Source: Rutstroemia sp. NJR-2017a BVV2 (lineage: Eukaryota > Ascomycota > Leotiomycetes > Helotiales > Rutstroemiaceae). From it: a stretch of 64,000 nt of DNA. The notes under the pieces were generated by a model. That model had not been told where the DNA came from. It ran no database searches and saw only the letters and a list, made by a program, of their open reading frames with translations. Position 1 is the first letter of the stretch. Each line of letters starts with the position of its first letter. The stretch lies in NCBI GenBank assembly GCA_002946415.1, contig NJPS01000033.1:372001-436000 (forward strand), given 5' to 3'. Positions 33,034-45,049 of this stretch are shown piece after piece. The position numbers and the translations under genes are program-made.

Positions 33034-33927
33034 CTACTTGATCTTCTTCGATTTTAGCTTGATCGTCTCCCCGTTTACAAAGATGCCCTTTCCCTTATAT
33101 GGTTCTGGCACCCTCCAAGCTCGGATCTTCGCCGCGAATGAAAGTACAACCTCCTTTTCCGGTCCCTCCAGTAAGATACGAGTAGGCTGTGGTACGGTGG
33201 CTTTGACATGCCTCGGAACTGGAAGTTCGATTGGATGCGAGTATCCGACCTTCAAGGACACAAATTGTTGCCCCTCGAATTCCGGGGTGACTGTGGTCGC
33301 GGTTTTCTCAACTGTTGCCCTGTATCCCACTCCAACTAGTCTCAGAATTGCGGAATGTCCTTCTGATACTCCTAGGATATGGTTTTGTAGATATGCTCGA
33401 GTCGTACCTAATTGTTGTAAGTATGGGGAAAGAAGATGGCTTCCTGAGATGAATCTTACCCCACATCTCCCTCTGCTTCTTCACCTCTCTGTCCTCCACA
33501 GTCACAATCGCTTTCCGAGCAGCAGCATCATGGTCTATTTTCACAAACGGTGGTATGGTATAGGACAATTTGCCTAAAGTATATCATCAGTCCAGTGTTG
33601 TTTTCATACCCCTCAATGCGGCATACCTAAAGGTCCCTCGATATTAACAGTAGGTCTCCCTGCAGCCGCAGATGAAGCTGCTCTCGCCGGTGGTGGGATA
33701 ATTGTAAAGTTCACCTCTGGAGGTATTGAGAGCGGTGCTCCACCAATATGAGAGTTTCGACTCGCGGATGAAGAAAATGTTCGCGAGGCAACTGGGAATG
33801 CTGGCAGGAGGAACGAGGGTATGCTGAAAGTAGGCGCAGAGATGATTGCCCTCTCTAGGCTCTTGGAGCGTGCGGTGGACAGCATTGCGGGTATAGAGCT
33901 GCTGATTGCGCTTGATACACATAGCAT
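33034..33927 (-). CDS. MRPL6: Mitochondrial large-subunit ribosomal protein uL6m (L6)
   Basis: Three exons, 33627-33927, 33460-33573 and 33034-33407, give about 262 residues; both introns keep phase (GPLG/KLSYTIPP and MWG/TTRAYLQNH). The N-terminus is rich in Ser, Arg and Ala, with SRTFSSSASRNSHIG, a mitochondrial presequence with likely cleavage there. The L6 fold follows: IEGPLGKLS, LQNHILGVSEGHSAILRLVGVGYRA and the end IRAWRVPEPYKGKGIFVNGE, the conserved C-terminal L6 signature. An alternative start Met lies 14 codons in. It ends only 95 bp from the stop of MET22, so the two genes converge tightly. Confidence 0.94.
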
Positions 33928-34759
33928 TTAATTTTGAGGTCCGACGAGAGACATTAGCGTCTAGACTTAATTAGGCTTAGCGTCGATATATAATTCTTGA
34001 TGCTTTTGGAGTTTCCTGTAGAAGGTCAGATTTTGCTTTCGCGGCTGTCTTGGGATTCTAAGATATGCAACAGAAATCCAGTGTCCAAACCTTGACGGGC
34101 ATGTAGATAGTTTACCAGCGAAGTTAACAGAGATGGAGACCCCTCACATCCCATACAGTACCGCGTCGTCCCGCTAAAGACCTCAATCCAAGAAGAGAGG
34201 GAACTTACCCTGTTGAGACCTTTTGCCTACTTATATCTCCAAATTCTGGTGTTTCCATAGATGCGTACCTACACTAGTCAAGGGTAAAAATTTGTTGGCC
34301 TGTTCCCCAGAATCCAGAGCTGTTGGGGAAAGAGCGACAAAGTGACATCTGAGTTCACTTTCATTCCAACTATCGAGGCCTTTTATTCACTCTTTTGGCA
34401 TCTTCCAATTTGACCCAGTTCGACCTCAGAAGAAGACGGCAATATCTTGAGTTCACCGAACCATCTTCTCTATCTAACTATTCTTCCCTGACGTCTTCAT
34501 TTTCTTAGATCTACTGATTAACCTTCGATATTTCTTTACCGTCTCTTTTCAAGCACTTTCTCTCAAACCTCTTTCAGTGCTTCGTATATCATGAATCTTT
34601 TGAGAAAATTGTAGCTTTCTCCAGGGAGCTTTCTGAGAATTGACGATCTCTCAAAATTTCCTCTTCTGCAACACTTTCAAGATTCCTGTCCAAGGCGACG
34701 AGAACCATTCCTTCGCCATTGATTTCAGATGGTTTTACATCAATAATTCAAATCTCAGA
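33928..34759. promoter_or_regulatory. Divergent region between uL6m and Kar5 genes
   Basis: This 832-bp region carries both promoters. Its right part is pyrimidine-rich (TTCCCTGACGTCTTC and similar). An in-frame ATG at 34640 extends the Kar5 frame upstream by 40 codons, but the signal peptide starts at 34760. No separate gene is seen. Confidence 0.5.
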
Positions 34760-36583
34760 ATGCAGTTCTTCAACTGCATACTCTACGCATCACTATGGCT
34801 GGGAACCGTTTCAGCCTTCAGTTGGAAGAGCGCAACTAAGATATCTGGTGGGAGGGAAAATCTTGGGCCTGGATACGAAGACCGCAGCATAAATAAAGGT
34901 AGTCGAATTGATTTGGAACAATCGCGGGATCGAGCCAATGAACTCTACGCCAGTGCTATGCTACAATTGAAAAGACTTGAAGAGGAGCCAATATGTCATC
35001 GCCTAGCTGCTCAATTACTTATGAGCAACTGCCAAGGTTTGGAGAACATCAACCAGAAGGATTACGACCTCTACAGCGGCCGAATACAAAGGCATTATGT
35101 CGAAAGTCTCGCGGCAAGCCTAGCCATTTGCGACATGGAACGCAGTAGCATGATTGTGCCAGATGCTTGCGAATCGTTTAGACTTCCCTCTCTGCTTCGT
35201 GCTTCTCAAGAAGGGGACGGTACACTACAAATAACCCAAGATGAAGTTGGGGGTTGCTTGGAAGGCCTGGGCAAGAACCCTTCCCATTGGTTGAGTTGGA
35301 CCAGCTACCGAGATAATTGCCTTCTTATCTGTCAAGTTGCGCGTTCGGATATTGAAAAAGGTTTTCCATATTCCAGTTCGTTGAGTGGAGTTTTCTAATT
35401 ATTGACAGACCAATCCATTCTTTTGCAGAAAAGACTTGTGGAAATTATGACACAGTTTGCGGCAAACTTAGAAAGCGATCTCCACGACCTTAACAAGCAC
35501 ATGGCAGATCACGCCAGAACCGCAGAATCATATTTCGAGGGAATCTACGCGCGTGCGGAAGCTTTGAAGAACAAGGTCGAGGGTGCTTTCGAGATAATTT
35601 CGGCAGAAGCATCAGTAAGTCTATACTCAGTTTATGGAGCGCAGTCATTGACAAAGTGACATAGGATATCACAAGCAGTATGAAGTCAATTCTAGGCGGT
35701 TTTGGCGATATTCAGCGCATGATGCAGACTGTTGTGGATGCTGTGATGCATAGCAATGCAGAGATGGCTGCTGCACAAGAACAAGCACTTGTAGCGACTT
35801 CCGCAACTGCGAAGTCAAGATTGGACGATATCAACGTTCTAGCAAGTTACACGGAAGCCTCATTTGAAAGACTGAATAATGCTATTGTAAGTACTGCACA
35901 GAAATTCCATGATATGCCCCGGCTCACAGTATCTAGGATCTCCTGATACCTGTTATGGTATCCATGGGGGAGAGACAGGATGCTCTAGACAAGGCAAGTT
36001 TCTTTCCTCTTATTCTGTCTGGTGAAGAATATATCTGACGATCGCAGAGGTTTGAAGCTTTAAGCATGGGGATCATCAATATGACAACTCTCATCAGTGA
36101 ACACGTGGAAACTTTGGAACAAGCCAGCTTCACTGTGTCGAGCATTCAGGAAAACCTCGGCAAAGCTGCCATGGGAACACTCGATAGCATTCGAGACCTT
36201 TTCCTGGACTACTCTCTGAGGCTTCTATCTCCCCTAATTTCCCTTTATGTTGGGAACTATGGCGTCTCTGCCTCATCAGCCCGCAATATAGCTCTCTGCG
36301 TTGGTGGTATGTTTTGACCATTCGATCTCTTTGTCCTGTGCTGATCTGAATAGGATACGGGGTAGGAGAAACCGCTGTTCAAATCCATCATCGTTACCAC
36401 TCGATCGCCCGTCTAACTCACGGTTGTTATCGCTGGATTCCACGAGCTCTATACACTCGGATACCTAGAGCGTCAACACAGTTACCTAGAGATAGTGTGC
36501 TACGAGAGTATTCTACAGAGGATGTGAACTCTTCATTCATACAGTCCGATGACTATATACAACATCCAATGCAGACAGAATAG
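34760..36583 (+). CDS. KAR5: Kar5/Tht1-like nuclear fusion protein
   Basis: Six exons (34760-35360, 35409-35614, 35665-35886, 35937-35993, 36048-36306, 36354-36583) give about 524 residues. A signal peptide (MQFFNCILYASLWLGTVSAF) opens the protein. The conserved Kar5 Cys domain follows, with CHRLAAQLLMSNCQGLE, a Cys-containing AICDMERS block and later CLEGLGKNPSHWLSWTSYRDNCLLICQVAR. A long coiled-coil region (about residues 200-420) comes next, then hydrophobic segments (LLSPLISLYVGNYG and NIALCVGG). In yeasts Kar5/Tht1 sits in the ER/nuclear envelope and is needed for nuclear membrane fusion after mating. The fourth intron (35994-36047) starts with GC: AAG|GCAAGT, a GC-AG intron; no nearby GT keeps the frame. 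Confidence 0.85.
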
Positions 36584-38047
36584 AACACATTTAACGCCGC
36601 ATTATCGTCTACAAAGTCTACGATGTTACCGGCAGGCTTCCTACCATTCAAATCACCATTGTGGTATATTACTACTCACACCGATCGACCCGTCAAATCT
36701 TCATTTATATGACCTTCACGAATCTTTCATTTTGTCAACAATATTCTCGAGCAACTTAGTACAAATATCAATATCGAAAAACTATTCGCAGTTCACAATG
36801 GGTTTTGGCACTTGCGGAATGGACGGTCATCTTGCTGGCGTTTATAGCGCAGTAAGCTGTTGCACGGAGAGGGGGGACATACTGGCATACCATTATACTT
36901 AAGCTTGAGCTTGGAAAAGCTTCTCAATGGAAAACTTCACAGGTTGGTTTTGGGTCACTACATCAGAGAGGGGGATGAAACCGGGGCATAGCTGTAAATA
37001 CAAAACATCGTCTTTCGAACAGCGAAATGCTAAGTGATGCTTGAAATTTATTATCAGAGAGATCTTGAAAAAAACTGCTGCAGAGGATTACGACATCAAA
37101 ACGATAACGCCGATCATTTGATATGTTTTGGCAAGTGGTGGTTTACGCAAGATCAGCTGCAGATATGGCAGATATCTCGCTCTCCTGTGCTGGGCGCATA
37201 TACAGAAATTGGCTTCACATGTTCACAAATTCACAGACAGGTTTGCACTTCTTACTCCCGTTTATGTAAGTTATTCATTGCTATCCCCCTTCCTTCCGTA
37301 AGTGGTCTGTTCATTGTCGGGTTAATTTCATTTTCATCGCGAGGGTCTAGACATGGTGGGTCCCTGCAGCTCGGCCGCAGGGGCAATCCCCTCTAAAATT
37401 TACTCTCCGTGCTCTCTTCTAGAAAGTCTCTACGACTACCGAACGTACAAGCTCAATGCCTTCAAATCCCCTGGTACCCCCAAAATCTTTCGTTTCAACA
37501 ATTCTTATTTTAGCTTGAGCTCCTGGCGCATCTGATACTCCTCGATCATAAGTCGATCTATTAAGTCTCTCTTCTATATTCGACGCATTCGGGGGAGAAG
37601 AACCTATCGGTAAGTCAACAACAGCTCCTAACTTTATCTATCAAATTTCAGCCCAATCCGAGACCACCATCACCACCCAAATCGCGTATCTATCCACTGG
37701 GAGTCTGCGCAAGGAGAAGACATTGGTGCAAAAGCACTTTACTCCGCACTGTGAGATTGAACACGTCGTAGGTCTCGGATCACGTCGAGCGATCGGTGTC
37801 TCCTATCTATCTGCGAGATTGGGCGTTCGCGCTACACTGTGAGAGCTAGCTACTTCATTGATCAATCTTCTGTTACATTGCGCGCCAATGGGCGGATTAG
37901 ATAGGCCCATGTTAAGCTATAAATCCTGGCTTGGGAATACAAATAGGTGAATCATTCATGTAGATTGCTGACTGACATCTTGTCTTCTATAGTCGCGAAT
38001 ACTAGTCTCTCGTTTTACCTCCTATACAGTCCTCCAAATCCGTCAAC
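36584..38047. other. Intergenic 1.5 kb, long leader of coiled-coil gene
   Basis: No gene is supported. A 34-codon frame starting ATGGGTTTTGGC at 36798 has a good start context but no recognisable product. The stretch 37600-38040 has donor- and acceptor-like sites and is probably a spliced 5' leader of the gene starting at 38048. Confidence 0.4.
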
Positions 38048-41000
38048 ATGGCCGACGTTGAGGTTCCTCCTGCGCCCCAAGAAATTAAGGACGTTGAGGC
38101 GGAGCTTGAGAAGCCGGCAGAGGACGCTCCTACCGACAACGAAGAGACGGCTGAAGCTACGGCAGATGCTGCACCCAACGATGAAGTTCCCGAAGCAGCA
38201 TCCGAGGTAGATACTGAGACCGAGAAAGAATCGAATAAGGGGTCCGAAAAGGAGGCTTCCGGTACAGAAGCTGCACCGAGCGCAAAAAAGGAGAATGTGG
38301 CCGCCAAACGACCTGCCTCTGTGGTAGGTCCCAGACGTCCCGGGACATCTGCCTCCTCTTCAGCAACCAAGGGTACGACTTCTTCTGCCACCAGAACCAC
38401 CGGAGGTCTAAGCAAGCCGCCAACTCGTCCTTTATCTGGAGGTGTTACCCGCAAGCCAGCAACCAGTGGTACCGGTCCTACATCATCTAGTGTGAGTCAT
38501 CGAGCACCGTCAGTTGCAGAGGAAAAACGACCTGCGAGTACCACTGCTGGACGAAGAACATCAATGGCACCCGCAGCTAGAGACTCCAGTATGGCAAAGC
38601 CGTCAGCGGCAAGCGAAAGCCGCGCTAGACCTGTATCTGTAGCTTCGACTACAGCGGCGAGAAAGCCTGTAGCTCCTCCATCAGTCACTCAAACAAGTCC
38701 AAAGGCCACAACAAAAACTGCCGCTCCAACTACAACTAGGGCAACGGGACCTTCAAGGTAAGCTACTTTGGTCGAAGAGAGTATGTGATCTCGAAACTAA
38801 TTATATTAGCACCACTGGCACTGTCCGATCAACACATATTTCCAAGCCATCACTCAGTGGTGTTTCTGGAACGGTTTCCGATGCGAAGAAGCGTCTTTCT
38901 GCTCTTGCCAGCTCATCCGGCAACCCTACGAAGCCTTCAGTAGCATCCATCGCCCGTTCTGTTAGTGCCTCATCGACATTGACCACGGCAACTTCCCCAA
39001 AGGAGACCAAGGACACCAAGGACACCAAGGAGGTCAAGGAGGCCAAAGAGACCAAGGAGGTCGAGGAGCTCAAGACGAAGTTAGCAGAGAGTGAAACCAA
39101 AGTAGAACAATTGAAACAGGAAATAGCTACATCACAAGAAAAGCTTCTGGAACTCGGTAACGCTCTTGAGATCGAGGCAAAGCGTGTTACAAACGCCGAG
39201 GAAACAATTCGCGCAACACACAATGACATGCTCGAGAAACTCAACGCCGAACATAAGGCAGCTCTAGAAAGCTTACAAGCTCAATTGGCAGAGGCGGAAA
39301 CAGCCAAGACAGCTGCTCAAGAGGCGTCTTTGAGGGCCCTCGAAGAGGCCAAAGATGCTGCCACTTCTAAGAATGCCTCGGAGCAAGCAGAAGCCCTGGA
39401 GAAGCTCAAAACTGAGCACAATGCCGCTCTAGAGGCACTTAATGCCGAGCTAGCTGCTACCAAGGAGGCGAACGCTGCAGCCACCGCAGCAACTGCTGAG
39501 AAGGAAGCCGAGATTGCAGAGTTGAAAGCTCAGCTTGAGAAGGCTATCGCGGAGAGCACTGCAGCTACGGAATCTCTCAAGACTCTTCAGGCCGAGCACG
39601 AAGAGAAGATCAAAGCCCTGCAGGACGAGTTTGAGTCTAAAGGAGGGGATCATGCAGCTGCTCTTGAAGACCTCAAGAAGACACTCCAAGCCGAACACGA
39701 CGAGAAAGTTAAGGCATTGCAATCGGAGTTTGAATCCAAGGGAGGAGAGCATACGTCGGCTCTTGAGGATCTAAAGAAGAGTTTAACCGAAGAGCATGCA
39801 GCAGCTTTGGAAGCCTTGAAACTTAGCCACTCGGAAGAACTTGCGAAGGGGAATACGAATGCTTCGTCAGCATATGAAAGTCAAATTGCCGAACTGACCT
39901 CGAAACACGAAGAAGCCATTGCTGCAATTCAACAACAGCTCGATCAAGCCATTGAGGCTCAAAAGGCGCTGGAAACTGCTCATGCCGAGAAGATTGCTGG
40001 CCTTGAAGAAGAACTCACTACGCTAAAGGAGACCGCCGAGAAGAATGTGGAGTCTTTGTCATCGGCAGAGAAAGAGGCGGCGGAAGCCAAGGAATCAGCC
40101 GAGGCCGCTCAAAAGGATCTTGCTGCTGCTCAAGAGCAACTGTCTGAGGTTACTTCAAAGTATAACGGCTTGCAGTCTAATGGTTCCGAGTCTGAGGCTG
40201 CCTTGACAACGGCTAAGGAAGAGGTAGAAAAGGCCAAGCAGGATGTTTTATCCCTTCAACAGACCTTGGATGAGATCGCGAAAGAGGGAAAGGACAAGGA
40301 TGAACAGCACAGCAAGATCAAGGAAGAGCTTGCAACCACTGTTCAGTCTCTCGATGACAAGACAAAGGAGATAGCCGACCTGTTGGAGAAGCATACGCAA
40401 GAAACTTCGACACTAAAAGAGAAGCACTTGAAAGAACTTGAGAGTGTCTCAAGCGATTATCAAAAAGAAATCGATGCACTGCAAGGAAGCTCTGGCGTCC
40501 GGGAAGAATTTGATGCTCTCAAGGTCAAGCATGAAGAACTTGCCAAGGCTCACAACGAGGTCTTGGAGGGCCATGCTAAAGAATTGGAGCAAGCGAAGCA
40601 AAATCATGCCGCTGCTATTGTCGAACTTGATAACAATGAGAAAGCTCATCAACGTGCGTTGGAAGATTTGAAGGCAGCCCATGCCAAGAATTTGGATGAA
40701 GCTCATGATCGTGCAATCACTGCTGGACACAGTAACCATGCTGCTGAATTGGAGCAACTTCAAGCAAACCACGCCGAAGCTATTGCAAAACTCAAGGCCG
40801 AGCATGCGGAAGCTCATTCCAAGGCATTGGATGAAGCTCATGAAACTGCATTAGCTACTGCTCTCGCAACTCATACTGGTGGCTTGGAGAAGTTAAAGGC
40901 TACTCATGCGGAACAGATTGCGGAATTAAAAGCCCAGCATGAGGCCACTCATTCCGAAGCCATTGCAGCTCTGAAGTCCGAGCACGAAAGCACGTCAGCC

Positions 41001-42295
41001 GCCTCTTCGTCGGACCTTGAGAAACTTAAGGCCGTGGAAGCCCAGTTGCAAGACGAGGTCGTGAAGTCTAGGCTGTCTTTACAGGCAGCACAAGAAGAGC
41101 TGGAGGCACTCAAACAAGATCTGGCTTCCGCAAAGGCTGCTCAAACGACCGCCGAGGCCGCCTCATCGGATGTTGAGAAGCTGAAGGCTGCAGAAGCTGA
41201 GTTACAAGAAAATCTTGCCAAGTCCAAACAATCTCTGCATGCAACACAAGAGGAGCTAGAAGCCCTTAAGCAAGACTTGGCCTCTGAAAAGATTGCCAAG
41301 ACTACTGCTGAAGCGGAGTTGGAGGCTGCGAAGAATGTCAAGCCAGATACTTCCGAAGCAGATGCTCTGCGTAAAGAACTTGCAGCCTTGAAGGAGCAAT
41401 TCGAAGCCGTTCTTGCCTCCCATCAGGAATCTGCCAAGGTCATCGAGGAGCTTACAGCTAGCAAGTCTTCTTTTGAAACTGCACAAGCTGAGCTTGAGAA
41501 GCAAAAGCTCGAGGTTGAAACCCAGCTCAAGACTAGCAAGGATGACTACAGGACCATGCATGAGTCGATGACGGAGCTACTCGAGGAGACTGGCAAGAAT
41601 GCCCAGGAGACAGAGATGCGCCTGAAGGAAGCCGAAGCTCTTCTCAAAGTCAGAGAAGCCGAGCTCGCTGAGGCAAAGGTAAGAATCATTTATTTTCTTT
41701 TCACCATTATGATCCCCGACTAATGTCGTATCAAAGACAAAGATTCCCTCCTCCTCCCCACCAAAAACACCTGCCCTTGGAGGACTTGCCTCTAGCAGAT
41801 ACGCTGACGATGCCGATTCATCTGCAGTCAGTACGGAAGCAGTAACACCAGAAAGTGAGCACGACAATTCATCAGCAGCGTTAGCTTCGGTTGGCGAACC
41901 TTTCTCTTAGTGCTTTCTTTCCCTGGTCCTTCATTTTCATCACATCACATCACATCACATCACATCACATCACATCTCACCCCGATCCGTCATCCCTAAA
42001 GATATCACAAACCAACGCCCCGACCCTACCGGAGATTTAGAACATTTACTAACGGTCTCTTTTTACGTATATAGATAGCAAAAGCTAGAATCACCGTCGA
42101 ACAATTGGAAAAAATGAATGAGGATTTGAAAAAGGATAACATGAGGTAGAGTGCACTTGTTTTTGCGGGAAATTTGCTTTGTTGCATTTGTTGTACTTGC
42201 GATTTCCTGCTCGTCCTTTTCGTGCTGATCATCATCTTACACGCAGGTCTCTAGAATCAATTTCCGACGTCTCTTCACCAGTTCCTAAAGCTTGA
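38048..42295 (+). CDS. Long Ala/Glu/Lys coiled-coil protein with disordered N-terminus
   Basis: Exons 38048-38757, 38810-41678, 41737-41854, 42079-42145 and 42247-42295 give about 1,270 residues. The first ~300 are disordered: an acidic start, then Ser/Thr/Pro/Arg/Ala-rich repeats (TTAGRRTS, KPVAPPS) that resemble basic microtubule-binding linkers. From KETKDTKDTKEVKEAKE on, about 870 residues form near-continuous heptads of Ala, Glu, Lys and Leu. Internal duplications are visible (33 residues at 39585-39782, 52 residues at 41007-41318). It looks like myosin-tail or nuclear-basket-type filaments, but I cannot name an orthologue. Three 3' ends are possible: the exon set above, skipping of exon 3 with the acceptor 4 bp earlier (about 1,232 residues), or read-through to a stop at 41908-41910 (about 1,250). 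Confidence 0.75.
41938..41976 (+). repeat. (CATCA)n microsatellite
   Basis: About seven to eight CATCA units lie in the fourth intron (41855-42078) of the coiled-coil gene, or in its 3' UTR if the read-through stop at 41908-41910 is used. Confidence 0.9.
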
Positions 42296-43388
42296 TCCGT
42301 TTTTCTCGTTTACCTTTTTCGTTCGTTACCTTCGATATGTTTTTTTCCAGCAATCTCAGCTTGCTCACGTCAACAAAAAATTCAAAATTCATCGAAAATC
42401 AACAAACCTTTTTCTTGTGCGAATGTTTATCAATCATAGTCGACCTTTTTTAATACCTTTTTTTCGCTCTTCAGTTTCTTGTTCATTCTCGTACGTGGCT
42501 TTGCACAGTCAAGCTGTTCGTGTCGTCGTCGTCGTCAGATGGTTCGCTTCATGTGCGCGATACCCTCTGAAAATTAATCATCACCCTTTTATACCCCAGC
42601 TGTTTATTCTGCTTCTTGCTCTTACGCTTGCTATCTTGCTCTTGATTTATTTCTTTGATGCGAGAGTGAGTTTGGAGATGGAGATGGGAGATGGATGGAT
42701 CTTTAATCTTTTTCTCGTCGGCTTTTGAAGGGTTTTGATTTTTTTGATGGTAGGGAAAAGTTGTTGGGGATGGGTGCGATGTTGCGTGGGATGTGGGATT
42801 TTAGATGGGAAGGATGGATGGTTATGGATGGGATATGAAGGATGGATGGTGATGGGTTGGGAATGAGGAATTCTTTAGCTGCTTAATACGTGGTGGTGCG
42901 GGTGCGCGATATGGATGTTCTGGATGGGAGGGAAGGGGGGAGTTGAATTATGGAGATGGCGATGGTACGTACATACTATACTATGTCCTTGTCTTCGGTT
43001 CATAGCACGTAGGTATGTATGTACTGTATAGAGATCTGTCCATGAATGCACCTATCTGAATGTTGTTTCTCTCTCTTTATGCTGCTGGGCTTACTGGCTT
43101 ACCATGATGGAATGAGTTTGTTTTGGAAATGAAAACTGGGTGAGTCGAGTGGAAGTAAAGTAACATGAAGTGACTGCGCAAGTACAAGTTCGTTCTTTGC
43201 TTGCTCTTCTCCTCTCTCCTGCTCCTGCTGGCCGAGTTGATAGAGGGGCTCTGATCACGTGATGAATCCCGACGCTGACTGATGCTTCTTGCTCACTAAA
43301 AAGTGCCCCGCGATATTTACTCCAGAACCGCAAAACCTATAAGCCATCACCAACACACCCAAAACCAGATAAATCCGTCCACCACAAC
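42296..43388. other. Intergenic 1.1 kb
   Basis: The left third is T-rich (3' flank of the coiled-coil gene). The middle, about 42680-42960, is G/T/A-rich with many GGATGG words. The right end is the promoter of the PTPA gene, with A/C-rich sequence from 43320. No gene is supported. Confidence 0.55.
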
Positions 43389-45049
43389 ATGTCTTCACAA
43401 AGCCCCTCCAACCCAAACTCCGAACCCGCCCAAGTCCGCAAACTCCCCATCCTCGACCCCTCCAAACCCCACGCCTTCAAAAAACCAAAGAAAGAAATCC
43501 ACGAAGGCCACGATGTGCCCCACTTCCTCACATCGCGCGCATACGCAGACATAGGCATCTTCGTCATGCAGCTCAACATCGCCATGTGTCCGCGCAAGGC
43601 CGGCGCGCCTGGCCAGGCGCCGCAGAAATGGACGTTGGATGCCCTGCCCGCGCTGCCGGAGGCGGTGCAGAAGTTGCGGGATATGCTCGCGCAGATCGAG
43701 AAGATTGCTGAGGAGGCCCCGCCCAGCACGGGACCGCGCCGTTTTGGGAATGTGAGTTTTAGGACGTGGTATGAGATTCTGGAGGCGAGGGTCGGGGAGT
43801 TACTGGTAGGTTATTTGCCGAGGGAGGTTTTGGAGTTTGGGGAAGGGTCGCGCGAGGGAGAGGAAGGGGACGTTTCGGCGCTGGATGAATTGAAGGCGTA
43901 TTTGTTGGGGAGTTTTGGGAGTGCGCAGAGGTTGGATTATGGCACGGGGCATGAGCTGAGCTTTTTGGCTTTTTTGGGGTGTATTTGGAAGTTGGGCGGG
44001 TTTACGAGGGAAGCACCGGCGGATGGGGAGTTGGAGAGAAGTATTGTTATGGGGGTTATTGAGCCGTATGTATTATTGATATCCATGCTACTAGTGGGGA
44101 GAGAAATGCTGAATCGTGAATTAGATATCTTCGTGTTGTTCGTGGTCTTATTCTGAACTATACCTTGGAGCCAGCTGGTTCTCATGGTGTTTGGGGTTTA
44201 GACGATCATTCGTTTTTACCGTATATTTTTGGATCGTCTCAATATTGCCCGCCCATTACTGACGATGAAGCTATGCCTATCGAGGGGTCGTTAGAAGATT
44301 CTCCCAAAACAGGAGATATTGTTAAGAAGATGGTCGTTGATCGCGAGAGGAAAAATAACATGTATTTCTCAGCCATCGGATTTATCAACGACGTGAAGAC
44401 TGGACCATTCTGGGAACACAGTCCCATCCTCTTTGATATTTCTGGTGTACGGGCGGGATGGGGTAAAATCAATAAGGTTTGTTTACATGTATCCTACTGC
44501 CGAGACACGAGCGTTACTGATACACTGCAGGGTATGATTAAAATGTATAATGCAGAAGTATTATCAAAATTTCCAGTGGTGCAGCATTTTCCGTTCGGAT
44601 CGTTATTTAGCTGGGAGCGAGATCCGCATGCAGTACCTGCAGCTCAAACAGTGCATGTAGCAAATCAACCAACCGGTTCCGCTGGCGCCCCAACTGCTCG
44701 CCCTGCAGTACCAGAGGGCACGAGAGCTCCATGGGCGAATGCACCTCAAACTCAAGGTATGCCTGCTACGACAGCACCATGGGCAAATGCACCGCCGAGT
44801 CAAGGCATGCCTCCTACTGCGGCTCCATGGGCAAACCCATCGACAGGAACCATGCCGCCGACAACTGCACCGTGGGCGAATTCCTCAGCAAGACCTATGC
44901 CACCAACGGCTGCACCCAGAACTCTACCTTCACAAACGAACCACCCGTCAACATCTACAGGTTCGGCACGTGGCGGGGACGTGATGGCTGCAACACGAGC
45001 ACCATGGGCAAACAAGCCCACGCAATCAAACGAAGAAACGAAGCAATAA
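43389..45049 (+). CDS. RRD1: Serine/threonine phosphatase 2A activator (PTPA, Rrd family)
   Basis: Three exons, 43389-44065, 44125-44476 and 44531-45049, encode about 515 residues. PTPA is a peptidyl-prolyl isomerase-like chaperone that activates PP2A and related phosphatases. Family blocks: [38 protein letters not shown], the signature [13 protein letters not shown], then [20 protein letters not shown], and [22 protein letters not shown]. The last ~150 residues are a disordered Pro/Ala tail with five APWAN repeats at spacings of 16-20 residues plus one late copy, which is more like Rrd1-type extended forms. The second intron (44477-44530) is 54 bp, in frame and free of stops, so retention would add 18 residues without breaking the protein. 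The coding strand turns from C-rich to G-rich inside exon 1. Confidence 0.93.

Noticed and set aside
36549..36902. 117-codon plus-strand frame after KAR5
   Set aside because: It overlaps the KAR5 3' end out of frame and has no recognisable features. Only the 34-codon end from 36798 has a fair start context, not enough to call a gene.
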